DNA of 64,000 bases from Leptoclinus maculatus (lineage: Eukaryota; Chordata; Actinopteri; Perciformes; Stichaeidae), in NCBI GenBank assembly GCA_032191485.1, contig JAVDOI010000004.1, forward strand, positions 26,000,270-26,064,269. Direction: 5' to 3'. Position numbers and translations under genes: made by a program. The notes under the pieces were generated by a model that saw only the letters and a program-made list of their open reading frames with translations, did no database searches and was not told the DNA's origin. Of this stretch, positions 53,430 to 64,000 are shown one piece after another; position 1 is the stretch's first letter, and the number at the start of each line of letters is the position of its first letter.

Positions 53430-53640
53430 AAATTAAGCATCTGCATCATAAATCTTGGAAAGTTACAATAATTTGCAATTCACTCCCTCATCAAAGGCAA
53501 TATTACCCTAATTTATTATCTCCCCGCACGAGGGGCGCGCAAAGGCCGTGCAGATAAGAGTTTATCAGGAGGGGGATTGATTTTCATTAACTGATTGTAA
53601 TAAAGATGAACTGCCTGCCGTGCACACTGACCAAGAGCCA
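53430..53640. promoter_or_regulatory. Candidate conserved enhancer with GATA palindrome
   Basis: Dense motifs in unique sequence: AATTAAGCATCTGCATCATA, CTCATCAAAGGCAAT (TCF/LEF-like ATCAAAG), CTAATTTATTATC, an inverted GATA pair AGATAAGAGTTTATCAGG (GATAA at 53553-53557, TTATC at 53562-53566) and GATTGATTTTCATTAACTG. No coding frame. It lies between the convergent 3' ends of rgmd and celf5. Confidence 0.35.
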
Positions 53641-54541
53641 CACTTTATTGTAATTGGGACAATTTATTTCATGAGCCAGTGGCTCTACTTTTTTTTCTTT
53701 TGTCCCTCCCACTCCTTTTTTCCCCATATCTGTCGCCGCTATTCAAAATGTGAATGTCTCAGCTGCACTGCTCTTGACGCTGCTGTGACTTGTGATGCAA
53801 GGAGATGATGATTACAAAGTGCGCGTGGTGAGGCAAGTCAACGGATGTTCTTCTGTCACCAAAGCAACGCTGTAGTTTGTGACGCACACTTGACTGATAC
53901 TCGACGGCTTCCTTATTTCAATTTGCTGCCTCCCGCTTGTCAAAATGATAATGCTATTTGTTCCCCTGTCTTTTCCGTCTGATGTTTATGTGCCGTGGTT
54001 TTGTTTGTTGCATTCTGCTCCCATCACATACGTCCTGACACATATTTCAGTGGGTGTCTCCCCTGCAGCAGAGCAGCATCAGGTGACCTGCTAACTGGTA
54101 AAGCCTTCAGTCTCCTCAAAGACAGATAATCCAAATCACCCTACATGCTCCACCGCTGGGTTTCCATACGAGTATGAAATGAATACATTTCCTCTCCTGA
54201 AGCTCCCAGCGTCTCGTGATGAATACCAAAGTAGACTCCTGCCTGGTGTGAGCAGAGGCAGAAACTGTGCTGGTGTGAAAAATAAAATGTTTACGAAGCT
54301 GTGGATGTGCATCGATAACCCCGTCGATCCTCTAAAGGGCACCGTCGTCACTGTTTCATCACTTCACACACCGACGGGGCGTCAGCAACAGACCCTGTAA
54401 GAGGCTGCAACATCTGCACTCGCAGAACTTTTCAAGGTCCTTGAGAGTAAATCCTCGTGCAACAACTCCCCCCTCTCTTTGCACTGCGGTTCAGCACTCC
54501 ACGTCATACAACTGTGAGAAACAAAACGTCCTGTTTGAATT
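53641..54541. other. Intergenic, no gene recognised
   Basis: No exon or known repeat is seen between the candidate enhancer and the most distal possible celf5 poly(A) signal. Confidence 0.5.
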
Positions 54542-54547
54542 TTTATT
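54542..54547 (-). terminator. celf5: Candidate distal poly(A) signal of celf5
   Basis: AATAAA on the minus strand followed 20-40 nt later by a GTTTTGTTTCTCACAGTTGT stretch suited to CstF binding. Confidence 0.35.
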
Positions 54548-55559
54548 GTAAAATTGGAAAAAAAGGAGAGAAAGAGAGAAAAGCCCCAATAAGCATTTCT
54601 TTTTGATACATATCTTTATCTTACCATAACCATAAAAGAAAAGAAAAAAAAAGAAAAGTGGCTGAATAAATAAATAATAAATAATAAATAATAAATAAAT
54701 AGATAAATAAATAAATAAACATCAAGTTACATACTTGACCCGATAATCAATTATAAAATTATTTAATCATCAATCATTAATATGAAGTAACCTAAGCAGC
54801 AAGTATTAAGACATTTCAACAGGGGAAAAAATGTTTGGTTTCTCAGGCTAATACAGAACACAGTTTTTTTAATAACTTTTTGTTTATAAAAAAGATACTG
54901 CTTTCCCGGTCAGTAAATCCATGCTGTTCTGACACTGCCACAAAAACAGGTGGCGCTCTCCTTTAAAAAAAGAAGGAAAGAAAGAAAAACAATACAACCT
55001 GTAAACTGCATTTTCTCCTCCAGGTTTAAAGAATAGTACTGAGATTCCTCTTTTTGCGCCCTGCATGTCAGTAAAGTCTTCTTCACAGACTCCATACTGC
55101 TGTTTATATGTTTTTGTATGCTTTGTGCTGAGAAACCAGAAAGTTAACATCTTTATAAAGCGACCCGCCCCCCTCCCCCAACCCCTCCCCCATTTCAAAC
55201 CCTAATCTATAATGTAACCAAAGAAAGGTCCTGTGCTGATTTTCCATAATATACAGATTTCATATTTATAATAAGCTACTATCCTTAGCATTCAAACCAT
55301 AGTTAAAGAATCATATTGTTAATACTAGTAGTACCGTAATCTTTAACCCTCCCAGCCCCCATTGAGCATGCTCAGAGATCGAAAGGGCACCATGGTAGGA
55401 TGACAAATATTAAAAGAAGAAAGATAGAAATGGATGCAAGAGTGAAAACAATGTAGAAAATCAACTTTAGTTTGACCACATGCAGCTGAATTATAGCAGT
55501 ACTGGGATCAGTACTGCCACTTCCTTTCTGTTTTAGTGGATTTCCAATCAGCTCTGGTA

Positions 55560-55900
55560 ATTCAAAAATCTTAACTCAATTAACTTCTTGGATTTCAGTC
55601 GTTTCATTACATTCCCCCTTTTTTTTCGAAATTTCATAGTGGAACTGTATATTTAGGCTTATGCACCACAAACGGTCTCCATCCACAAACCTTCACTCTT
55701 TTAATTGCGTTCAATCAAATTTCATTTCTTTCTCTTGGCAGAATGAAATTAACTCAACATCTTTTCAAACTCATTAAATTTCAGCCACAGCTGGCATCTT
55801 TAATTTGCATTACCCAAGCTGTTGTGAAGGCCACATTTAATTTGATTTTAATAATTTAAAAAACTCTCCAGTAGAAATCCCATAAGGAAAGATTTTTGAG
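55560..55900. promoter_or_regulatory. AT-rich candidate conserved element, possibly in the celf5 3'UTR
   Basis: Unique AT-rich sequence with many TTAATT/AATTTG words (TTTTAATTGCGTTCAATC, AATGAAATTAACTCAACA, CTTTAATTTGCATTACCC, TTTAATTTGATTTTAATAAT). It resembles deeply conserved non-coding DNA in composition, or a conserved 3'UTR block if transcribed. Confidence 0.3.
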
Positions 55901-57339
55901 TGGGTTTATAAGGCCCTGTATGGCCCGGGGTAAGGAGGGCATATATCACAGCTTCCTAAAGCTGCCCGGCGCTGACAGCAGAGAGGAAACTAACAGTAAC
56001 TCACCAGGGGGAACAAAGCTGTCTTCTGGCAAATATATATGAAATCTAACCTTTTCACTGGAAAGCTCTATTGTATAAAATTACAACCTGAAAGGACCGT
56101 CCCTCCTACACTGTTATGCTATATCACAAAATCAAATACTTCTTCCCTACTGATCAATATTTCCTGAAAACGTTTTATAAGAAACGATCTTACATTTTCA
56201 AGGAATCTGGCACTCGTTTAAAGTCTGATGAGGAAATGCAGTGGATATGCTTGCATAATTTGGCAATTCATGATGAGAAAAGGCATTTCTTAAAGACTTT
56301 CTGTTTTTTTTTTTTTACGGCATCTAAGTATTGCCTGCAAGAGAACAATATACAGTGAATGAGGGTAGTAACATTTGTTGAATGGTCTCCTGGTCTACTG
56401 ATCCTGTGGACCAGTAATCATACAAGTAAAGAGAATACAAATAAAAAGGTACAGTCAGCAGGACCTGGGGAGCCATTGTGGTGATGACTTTTGTTGTACC
56501 GGACTGCAGGGGCTTAGCAGTCGTGTTTTCTGAAGACTCCACATGTGTGGATGGGGCCATAGAGACAGCGTTGTGATACGATGACTGAAGTTTAGGGAGA
56601 TGATCAGAGCGCTGAGGTCTCACAGAGTCCTGAGTGGCAGGCTGCTTTCAGTGCAAACTGAGTCAATGAACGACATGTTGGAAATAGACTCAAACTGAAA
56701 GAGTTGGATGGTAGTTGAACAAATCAGAGAGTGAAATGGGTAAAAAAAGAAAAGAAAAAAGGTGACTCATGAAAAACAGATTTCATCTTGGATGTACTGT
56801 ATTGTGTGTCCCTCTGTAAACAACAACAGGAAAGCATCCCCGGCGATGATGCGAGAGTAGTTAATTAATCATATCTGATACGGCGTGATGTGTCGTGACC
56901 ACACTGTATAGGAGCCATGTGTGACCGGCGCTAATGGTAAGCTGTCGTCTCGTTGAAGCAGCGGCAGCTGTAGCGGCTACACTTACAGGCCTGCTGCTGT
57001 CTAATTGATGGATCATTTTGCTCTTAATTTGACCTCCTAAGGCTGGTAATGCCAGGCTGTTCCTCACCGTGTACAAGCTCTCACTGTGCTAATACACCCA
57101 ATCGAGAAAAAAAAAACAATAACTACACAGCTGCTCTTCATTGAAGAACTCCTACGACCTACTCTAAACACTTTTTTTTACACATCCTGTCGCAGCCTTT
57201 GTGAACCTCTTTTTCAAAAATTGTTTTGCGTTGGCGACGTATATTTAAGTGCCTTCGACGTGCCCCACGGGACACTGTCAGATTCGGGGGGGTCCCCTCT
57301 GAGACTGTGGGCGGTAGTTAGAAGACCACTGAGAGAAAA

Positions 57340-57535
57340 ATGGACTCTGTCACTCAGTCAATTCCTTCAAAATGCCAATGCGTAATTGATTGCGCATCTC
57401 TTGCCCCGCGGTGCTGCTCCCCAATCTGATCAATATTATCATTATCCTAATTATGCTGTGGGTTAGCCCTCGGCCCCCGTGAACTGATGGTCCCTATTAG
57501 GAGAGAAATATGCTGGCACTTGGAGGTGAGGAGTG
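57340..57535. promoter_or_regulatory. Candidate conserved element with POU/homeodomain-like motifs
   Basis: Contains GCGTAATTGATTGCGCATC, TCTGATCAATATTATCATTA, CCTAATTATGC (octamer-like in reverse) and GGTCCCTATTAGGAGAG. It sits next to a poly-G tract at 57549-57566. Confidence 0.3.
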
Positions 57536-58981
57536 AGAAAATGAGGGAGGGGGGGGGGGGGGGGGGTCTCCTCTCGCCTGCTGAGAGCAGCTGGAGGAGC
57601 TTGGCAGCGGGAGAGGGCACGACCCGGCAGGGACCACTGTGACACGCCGATGGAACTTTTTTTTTTTTTTTATTTATTTTTTTACAACTGCTGTCAGGCT
57701 CATTTGTATATTTTATTAAGCAGTTACGATTGCTGTGCTGTTTTTTACTGCTGCGCATCCAGCTCAGCCGGGTGGCACTTTTACCACGGTGCTTTATGGT
57801 CAGATTATCTGCGATATCAAGGCTTTAATGAAGACGTGGAATTGCTCTCGCTTCGATTATGGAATTGCAGAGCAGCAGACGCGCGCGCGGTACATGGCTG
57901 CGCACAGTGTGGAGCAGCGAGAGGCTGTTATTGTGTCACTTACTTTTGGCACTACGGGGACTGTTTTTTTTTTCTTCTTCTACTGACACAATAACACTGA
58001 CGGATCACACCTCCGAGATGAAATGCTGTGACGCAGATGAAGCAATGAGTGGTAAAAGAAGATTATCTGAACATGCCCGAAACAATGTCTAACCCACATA
58101 TTCTACGCCACTAAAATAGTATAGCTTTATACATATTTTTTTTCTGTTTTGTTTTAATATTCCTTAAACCCAGTAGCTATAAATGTAAAAGGAAAACAAA
58201 CCGAAACCCATTTCCTCTTCTTTTTTTTTTTTTTCTTCAACCTGAAGCTAATATTTCTTCTTAAGTTTAACTTGTAATATTATTAGTAGTAGTTTGTAGT
58301 ATTAGTATCATTAATACTATATATTACTGTTCAGAACAATAAAAATGTTTGGTCCTTTGGTCCCTTAGGGGTGAAAGATTTGCAGTTCTACTGTTGCTAA
58401 TGGAAACCTCAGTGACCTCCAAGAGTCATAGTTCTGCGCTTGCTGAGAGAGACGTGAGAGAATAAGAGAAAGAGGGAAAGAGAAAGAAAGTCTGTCAGTG
58501 GACCAATAGAATAGCTTCTTTTTTTCCACTGTTTTTCTTGATCTTCAAGTTTTAACCCTCATTTGTCCAGTACAGTAAAAGCCACAAGCGCCTCTTCCCT
58601 TATATATATGTGTATATAATATGTATATAGAAATCTATTTGTTGTTGCTGCTTTTTTGTTTGTTAGTTTGTTGCTTAATTAACAATTCAAGTCTCAACAA
58701 GAAAAAGTTCTGTTGTTCAGTCTCATCACATCTTTTTTCAGTTTCTTTTTTTTTCTTCTCGTCTTTCTTGCACTGTGCCATCTGTTACTGTTAAGTCCCC
58801 CGGTGAAGCGCCGCCTCCTCTTTCGCATCTTCCTTTTTTCCGCCGTTAAACCTACATCGTCATAAGTAAATGCTGATATGTCTTCAAAAATTCCTTATGT
58901 GTTGATTTTTTTAAAACATATTTTGCTTTCAAAGAAAAAAAGTTGAACTCCTCCGAGATATCTTCACGTGTCCTCTAAAAC

Positions 58982-59470
58982 CTGAAAAATAGAAGAAAGA
59001 AGGGCAATTTCAGATCTCACTGCTCATTAAGCTGTCATTCCAAAGATCCATTCCTTTAAACTTTGGATAGTCCAATATGGCTCTATTATATCGGGGAAAT
59101 GGTCTGGAGAGAGCTAACCCACACTGGCACACCAATCAATCTTTGTCAATCAACCATGATGACAGATTTCCTCATAATGAATACGCCTGCTGTGACGCAT
59201 ATGAAATCAAACCTTATGGTTTCTACATGTCTGCAGATACTGGAACTCTAGAAACATTAAATAATTCAGCTTTACATTCACTGAACATATTTAATACGTA
59301 TCTGTCTGATAGATAAGCTCTTAAATTCAGGCTATCAGAAGAAGTAGGGGGGACACAACGTTTAGCCGTCAGCTCTGTCAACCCGAGTTAAATCTTCAGC
59401 TTCAACAGCAACACCAGACCGGATCTAAATCTTGGACCAGTGACAGGGCTTTGACACTTTGCTGGCTCAC
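58982..59470 (-). other. celf5: Predicted intron in the celf5 3'UTR
   Basis: 36 nt after the stop the minus strand reads CAGCACAG|GTGAGCC, a consensus donor (intron starts 59470). At 58983-58982 it reads CTTTCTTCTATTTTTCAG|GTT, a strong acceptor with a long pyrimidine tract. The 489-bp interval is open to neither strand. A 3'UTR intron this close to the stop would be under the 50-55 nt threshold for nonsense-mediated decay. Confidence 0.55.
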
Positions 59471-59506
59471 CTGTGCTGCTGCAATGAATACTGAAGGTAG
59501 GCTGTG

Positions 59507-59634
59507 TCAGTAAGGGCGGCTGGCATCCTTCGGTCTCTTTAGCTGGACTTTCAACCTCTTCATCCCAATCTGAAAGCCATTCATGGCTTGAATAGCTGCC
59601 TGTGCACTTGCAGGGTTGTCGAAGCTCACGAACC
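59507..59634 (-). CDS. celf5: celf5 last coding exon (end of RRM3, C-terminus)
   Basis: The acceptor is CTTCTTCACAG|GGTTCG (AG at 59636-59635). It encodes the remainder of RRM3 from GFVSFDNP to the stop, 42 residues plus the TGA. The intron separating it from the previous exon is 2,285 bp (61919-59635). The exon probably continues to 59471 as 3'UTR, where a consensus donor occurs. Confidence 0.95.
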
Positions 59635-62063
59635 CTGTGAAGAAGTACAAGTTCATCAGCCCTGTTGTGAATTAAGACACGTTGTCCTGCCCAGAACATA
59701 TTCAGTGCTTGTGGCAGTGTGCTAAGTCGTTGCAAACATGCTTGAAAGATCATTTTTCCAGAGTTTAATGTGTACACAATGAACACGCAGTGTGTTCAGC
59801 ATTGTGACCAGCTGCTCTTCTTGTTGCACAACTTTTAATCAACTTTGAACAACAGCTAACCGAACCCACCATGGTGAGACTCCAGATGCAACAAGTGTGT
59901 GTGTGTGTGTGTGTGTGGGGGGGGGGGGGGTTATTGTCATAAAGCATCACTGTTGTGATTGATAGTTTGTGTCTCAAACAGATGTTGTATCAGGCAGTTT
60001 TGTGATCGCTCAGGGAGGCATGTGAAGCCCCTTTCCCACTGGACAAAAGCCCCGCAAACATCTGCTAACATCTGGATTTTGTTTTTAGAGAGGAAGGTTA
60101 CAATCGGCATTCATTCCCAGGACAAATGACTTTGCAGCGGTCACTTAATATAATTAATCCCATATAAATTGTTACTTTTGTATTTTTGTAATCAGTATCA
60201 TGATCAGTTCAATATAAACAAGTTGTTTTTTAATATATTTCCCAACATAACTTCCTGACCTCCCTGGAAACATGAATGAGTCCCTGTGCGAAGCAGTTTG
60301 ACCAAAACAAGAACAAACATAGTTCATCATGGGGTGACAAGTCTGAATTTCCCGTCCTGAAACTTATGCTGAACATCCTGTTTTCATCATGTGTAAAAAC
60401 AAAGCCTTGAGAATTCAGTGAGCAGAAACTGCAGTGGAGTGTGTCTCCGCTTGATGCGCTCCCCTGTGTCTGTCTGTGGTGTCATTAGGAGCAGCCGATG
60501 ACCCGTGAGGAACAGCAGGAGCCTCTCCACGTTCGCAGCCACCTGGGAGAGACGTCTGCCCGGCCCTGCTCCGCTCTGGGTTTTGGCCCATTAGGGCGAA
60601 AGGCTCGGGGCGGCATGGGGGGGGGGGAGGGCCGAAGTGCAAGTCTGAAGAAAGTCTAGAGGAAGGGAGAGGAGGTGACCTCCTAACCCACCATCAGGTT
60701 AACACATTGGGGCTGGGAGCGGAGATGAGATGGAGAAGAGATGCAGGCTTAGACCTCTAAGCCCTCCGCTCAGTCCTGTCACACATTCCAAGTGTGCTTT
60801 CTCTCTTCACTCTATGTTTCCTTGTCTTTTGCACACCATCAATCTAAGTTTATCCCCTCTTTCTCCTCTCTAGATTAATTACACCAGTGTGCTCCCTGTT
60901 TCCCCAGGCCTAACATTATGTTGTAAATGCATAGTGTATAAGTCAATACTGCAAATAGCTCTTCTTTCATGAATTTATATGTTATTAAGTCCCCCCAGGG
61001 ACGCGGGACTGGCGATCAATTTTGCCCAGGGTTCTGCTGTTCCCTGAAGTGAAAACAAATGCTGATCCATAATTGTCCTTTGCCTGCCTGCCCCCCCCCC
61101 CCCCCTTCATACCATCCCTGCTGCTTGTCTCCTCAAAGTTGTTCTAAGCCCTGGGGCTTGTTGGTGTGTGTTGGCTGACGGAGCTAAATGGAACGGGAGG
61201 CGTGGCGGTGTGTGAATCAGCCTCAGCAGAGAGGGTATTGACAGATATTGGGGTTACAGAGCGGTGATGTGGATGCTGATACAGCAGCTCGAGCTTTTCA
61301 GGTCACACAGCTGCCAAACAGAAACAAGGACATGGGCTCTGATCGACTGCATCATGGCGAGATGGGCCGCAATGTATTCAGCACATTTTCTACCGCACTG
61401 GTGCCCGAAACACAACAGTCATCAAGATGCAAATTCAGGTCAGTCAGTCAGTCAGTCAGTCAGGGGGAAGATCCTTCAATCTCCTGCGTCTGGGTGCTGT
61501 CAAACATCATCAAAATCTTCAGCGCCTAAAAGGATATTTGTTTAACAAAGTAGTTTGGAGCGCAGTATGAAAGCAAAAACTTGAAAATGTAACTTACACC
61601 ATGAAGCTTCGTGCCTTGGCTGTGAGTTTCTACACAACACCCACAAATGAAAACTTTAAGATGTCAGACTGCAAAAACAAATTTTTTGTTTTGTGCAAGA
61701 GCACATTGCTGTGTGTCCAACCCCTGAAAACATCCATTATACATTTCCCTTGGGTGTATTCATGCACATAGATAGTTCGGTTATTTTCCCCCTGTATTGC
61801 TGTATTTTCTTCTTCACGTATCAGAATTTGTAGCAGCCCGTGCACCCAGCCCTGTCATTAATGTATAACTGTGAGCTGTGGACTCGATAGCTTTGTGCGA
61901 GTGGCAGTGAGTAACTCACCGAAGCACTTGCTCTGGTTGGTGGCCCGGTCCATGAAGACCTTGGAGGAGATGACGCTGCCGAAGGGCAGAAACATCTGCA
62001 TGAGTTCATTGTCTCCAAACTCCTGTGGCAGGTGGTAGATGAACAGGTTACAACCCTCCGGAC
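59507..62063 (-). CDS. celf5: CELF-family RNA-binding protein, C-terminal RRM3 (3' end of gene)
   Basis: Two exons, 62063-61920 and 59634-59507 (stop TGA at 59509-59507), encode the third RNA-recognition motif and C-terminus; the gene runs off the right edge. CELF proteins bind UGU/GU-rich RNA and control splicing, translation and decay, with CELF3-6 enriched in neurons. The first exon starts GPEGCNLFIYHLPQEFGD (RNP2 LFIYHL) and runs through KVFMDRATNQSKCF. The second continues FVSFDNPASAQAAIQAMNGF and ends in QLKRPKDASRPY, a C-terminus typical of the family. RNP1 (KCFGFVSF) is split by the intron within its Gly codon. ISSKVFMDRATNQ matches CELF5 better than CELF4 or CELF6 from recall, while the RPY end is more like CELF4. 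Family certain, celf5 likely. RRM1, RRM2 and the linker are outside the window. Confidence 0.93.
59635..61919 (-). other. celf5: celf5 intron between the RRM3 exons
   Basis: 2,285 bp with consensus ends. It includes (GT)n followed by a G-run (59895-59930), a poly-C run (61091-61105) and a CAGT tetranucleotide run (about 61437-61462). No other exon is recognised. Confidence 0.85.
61920..62063 (-). CDS. celf5: celf5 RRM3 exon A (144 nt)
   Basis: The acceptor is TGTGTTCAG|GTCCGG (AG at 62065-62064) and the donor is TTCG|GTGAGT (intron from 61919). The exon begins with two bases completing a Gly codon and ends with one base of the next Gly, so it is 48 codons long and can be skipped without a frameshift. 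It is preceded immediately by a (CT)n tract of more than 400 nt on the coding strand. Confidence 0.95.
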
Positions 62064-62065
62064 CT

Positions 62066-62493
<428 letters not shown>

Positions 62494-62841
62494 GCTGTGA
62501 ATTTGTCACTTTGATCCATGCAGTCTCTCGCGTCGACTAAATTAAGATAAGTGGAAATAGATTTTCAGGACGTCTCTGACATTATCAGCGATAAAACATA
62601 AACTGTTCTTAAACACATAAAGATAAATGGAAGAAAAAGTTTTGTTGCATTGATTTGCTGATACTGAATGGATGAGAGAGTATTCAAATTTTCAATTTAC
62701 ATTTTAAAAAGCTTTTCTGATCAAAATATGAATATGAACGACGAAATCTAGATGACAGATCAAAGATTTTCCAACTAGCAACTATCTGTAATTTGATCAA
62801 TGTGCCGCAAAAGAAATCAAATTTAATTCATAAAGTTTTAG
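62494..62841 (-). other. celf5: celf5 upstream intron sequence
   Basis: AT-rich intronic DNA with no exon or repeat that I recognise. Confidence 0.6.
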
Positions 62842-63493
62842 GTAACACTTTCTACGACGCAAATGTCTGTAATGCATTAACAACATACGTTCGTAAACAT
62901 ACATGTGCTTATAGCACTGTATAGTATTGTTATACACACTCATAAATATTATAATCAATCAATATAAATTATTTTATAATGATTTATGAGCTCAAGTATC
63001 ATAATTCTTCATAACTGCTTGTCACCCACTGACATTGTTTATGCAAGAATCCGTACATTATAATTCTCATAGTTGTAATACATTAGAATCTTTTTAGAAT
63101 GCATTATAATCTCTGATGTAATGTGTAACAATGTGATTATAATAAGTGGTCATCGTTTACTTGATGTCAAATACAAATTTATTTTACAACATTTGGTGTG
63201 TTGTTCTTGCATAGATTCAATGAAACTTTTTCATTCTTAAAGGAAGAAATGACCACGTTGAGTAACTTAAATTCACATTAAAATGCATTATAACAGTGAT
63301 TATGATGCATTTTAAAACTATCATAATGTATTACAACTATAAAATGCTTAATAATGTGTTATGACTATAGTTATAAAGCACTATGAATATTTCTGTGTGC
63401 TTATAACTATAATTATACGGTGCTATAAGCAGTTTATAACTCCTTATAACTCTGTTTAGAATACATTGTACACAGCGTCACAGAGAGTGTTAC
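62842..63493. mobile_element. MITE with GTAACACT termini (652 bp)
   Basis: The left end GTAACACTTTCTACGACGC pairs with the right end read in reverse complement, GTAACACTCTCTGTGACGC (16 of 19 matches). The interior is AT-rich with many TTATAA/ATTATAA words and internal inverted segments, and has no open frame. This matches a MITE type common in fish; target duplication is unclear. Confidence 0.8.
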
Positions 63494-64000
63494 AGAGTTT
63501 ACAAAGAAAGAAAGAAATTAATCCTGTCGTGTAAATGATGTGTAAAACTGAGGGCTTGATTGCTTCATATAAGGTCTTCCATCATACTTTCACCGCCTGA
63601 CACAGTTTTCACTAATACTGGAAACGCATCGACAAAGACAACAACAACAAAAAAAAGTGCTGTTACGTCAACCTGAATGTAAACCTGCAGTGAGTTTGAG
63701 TGGAAACCATCACATCACATTGTACACACTTCAAGTAAGCTGCCACAATGTTCCTGTAACCCTACTTTTTACATTTTCATTATTTTAATTGTTCCATCTG
63801 GGTTACAGTGCCATTATTCTCACAGCTAGGGATTTTATTATATAAGCTTTAATTATAACTTATGAAAAAAAAAAAGAAGCATGGGCCTATGTAGATTATC
63901 TGCAGCCTATTTTTAAGATGTACAGAATAATACATTTGGTTTAACCCTGTTCTAGCATCCTCATACTTCATACATCTATTGCCTAAGATGAGATGTGGAC
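63494..64000 (-). other. celf5: celf5 upstream intron sequence to window end
   Basis: No exon is recognised before the window ends, so the celf5 exons encoding RRM1, RRM2 and the divergent linker lie further right. Confidence 0.6.

Larger units (their letters stand above)
54520..58981 (-). other. celf5: Probable celf5 3'UTR (terminal exon, extent uncertain)
   Basis: AT-rich, gene-free sequence downstream of the predicted 3'UTR acceptor. Minus-strand AATAAA hexamers occur near 57710 and 57673 and at 54547-54542 (the last followed by a U/GU-rich stretch), so the UTR could be about 1.3 or 4.4 kb. Homopurine/pyrimidine runs, a TAAA-repeat (54664-54719) and a G-run (57549-57566) lie within. No open frame here resembles a protein. 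Confidence 0.4.

Overview
The window looks like nuclear DNA from a percomorph-type teleost fish. It has GT-AG introns, long CT/GA and CA microsatellites, pure G or C runs, miniature inverted-repeat transposons of types common in ray-finned fish, and two recognisable vertebrate brain genes. No prokaryotic, plasmid or phage features are visible.

Left part (1-41.2 kb): a gene-poor interval. It holds an AT-rich repeat (2257-2495) and then a striking tandem array of four GC-rich units (2544-3564). Each unit folds back on itself through nested inverted repeats. A CpG-rich promoter-like block (3590-3700) faces the array on the minus strand. The rest is microsatellites, transposon remnants (a hAT element deleted down to its transposase C-terminus at 24424-25540; a MITE at 28931-29177; two copies of one repeat family at 7993-8258 and 29604-29876) and several unique stretches rich in homeodomain-like TAAT cores that may be conserved non-coding elements. 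I found no convincing exon here.

Middle (41.2-48.5 kb): one complete gene on the plus strand, a repulsive guidance molecule (RGM), with three coding exons (41386-41479, 44487-44995, 46844-47536) and a predicted 431-residue protein with signal peptide, RGD, the Asp-Pro autocleavage motif and a GPI-type tail. It resembles RGMB most but has RGD where RGMB has RGN. Together with its linkage to a CELF5-like gene, this suggests the fish-retained paralogue rgmd.

Right part (48.5-64 kb): an orphan first-exon candidate on the minus strand (50278-50361) lies inside transposon debris. The 3' end of a CELF-family RNA-binding protein gene, most like CELF5, follows on the minus strand. Two coding exons make RRM3 (62063-61920 and 59634-59507), with an apparent intron in the 3'UTR (59470-58982). 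The RRM3 exon is preceded by about 415 nt of (CT)n containing no adenosine, which would force a very distant branch point. rgmd and celf5 are convergent; a candidate regulatory element with a GATA palindrome lies between them. A 652-bp MITE sits in the upstream celf5 intron near the window end.
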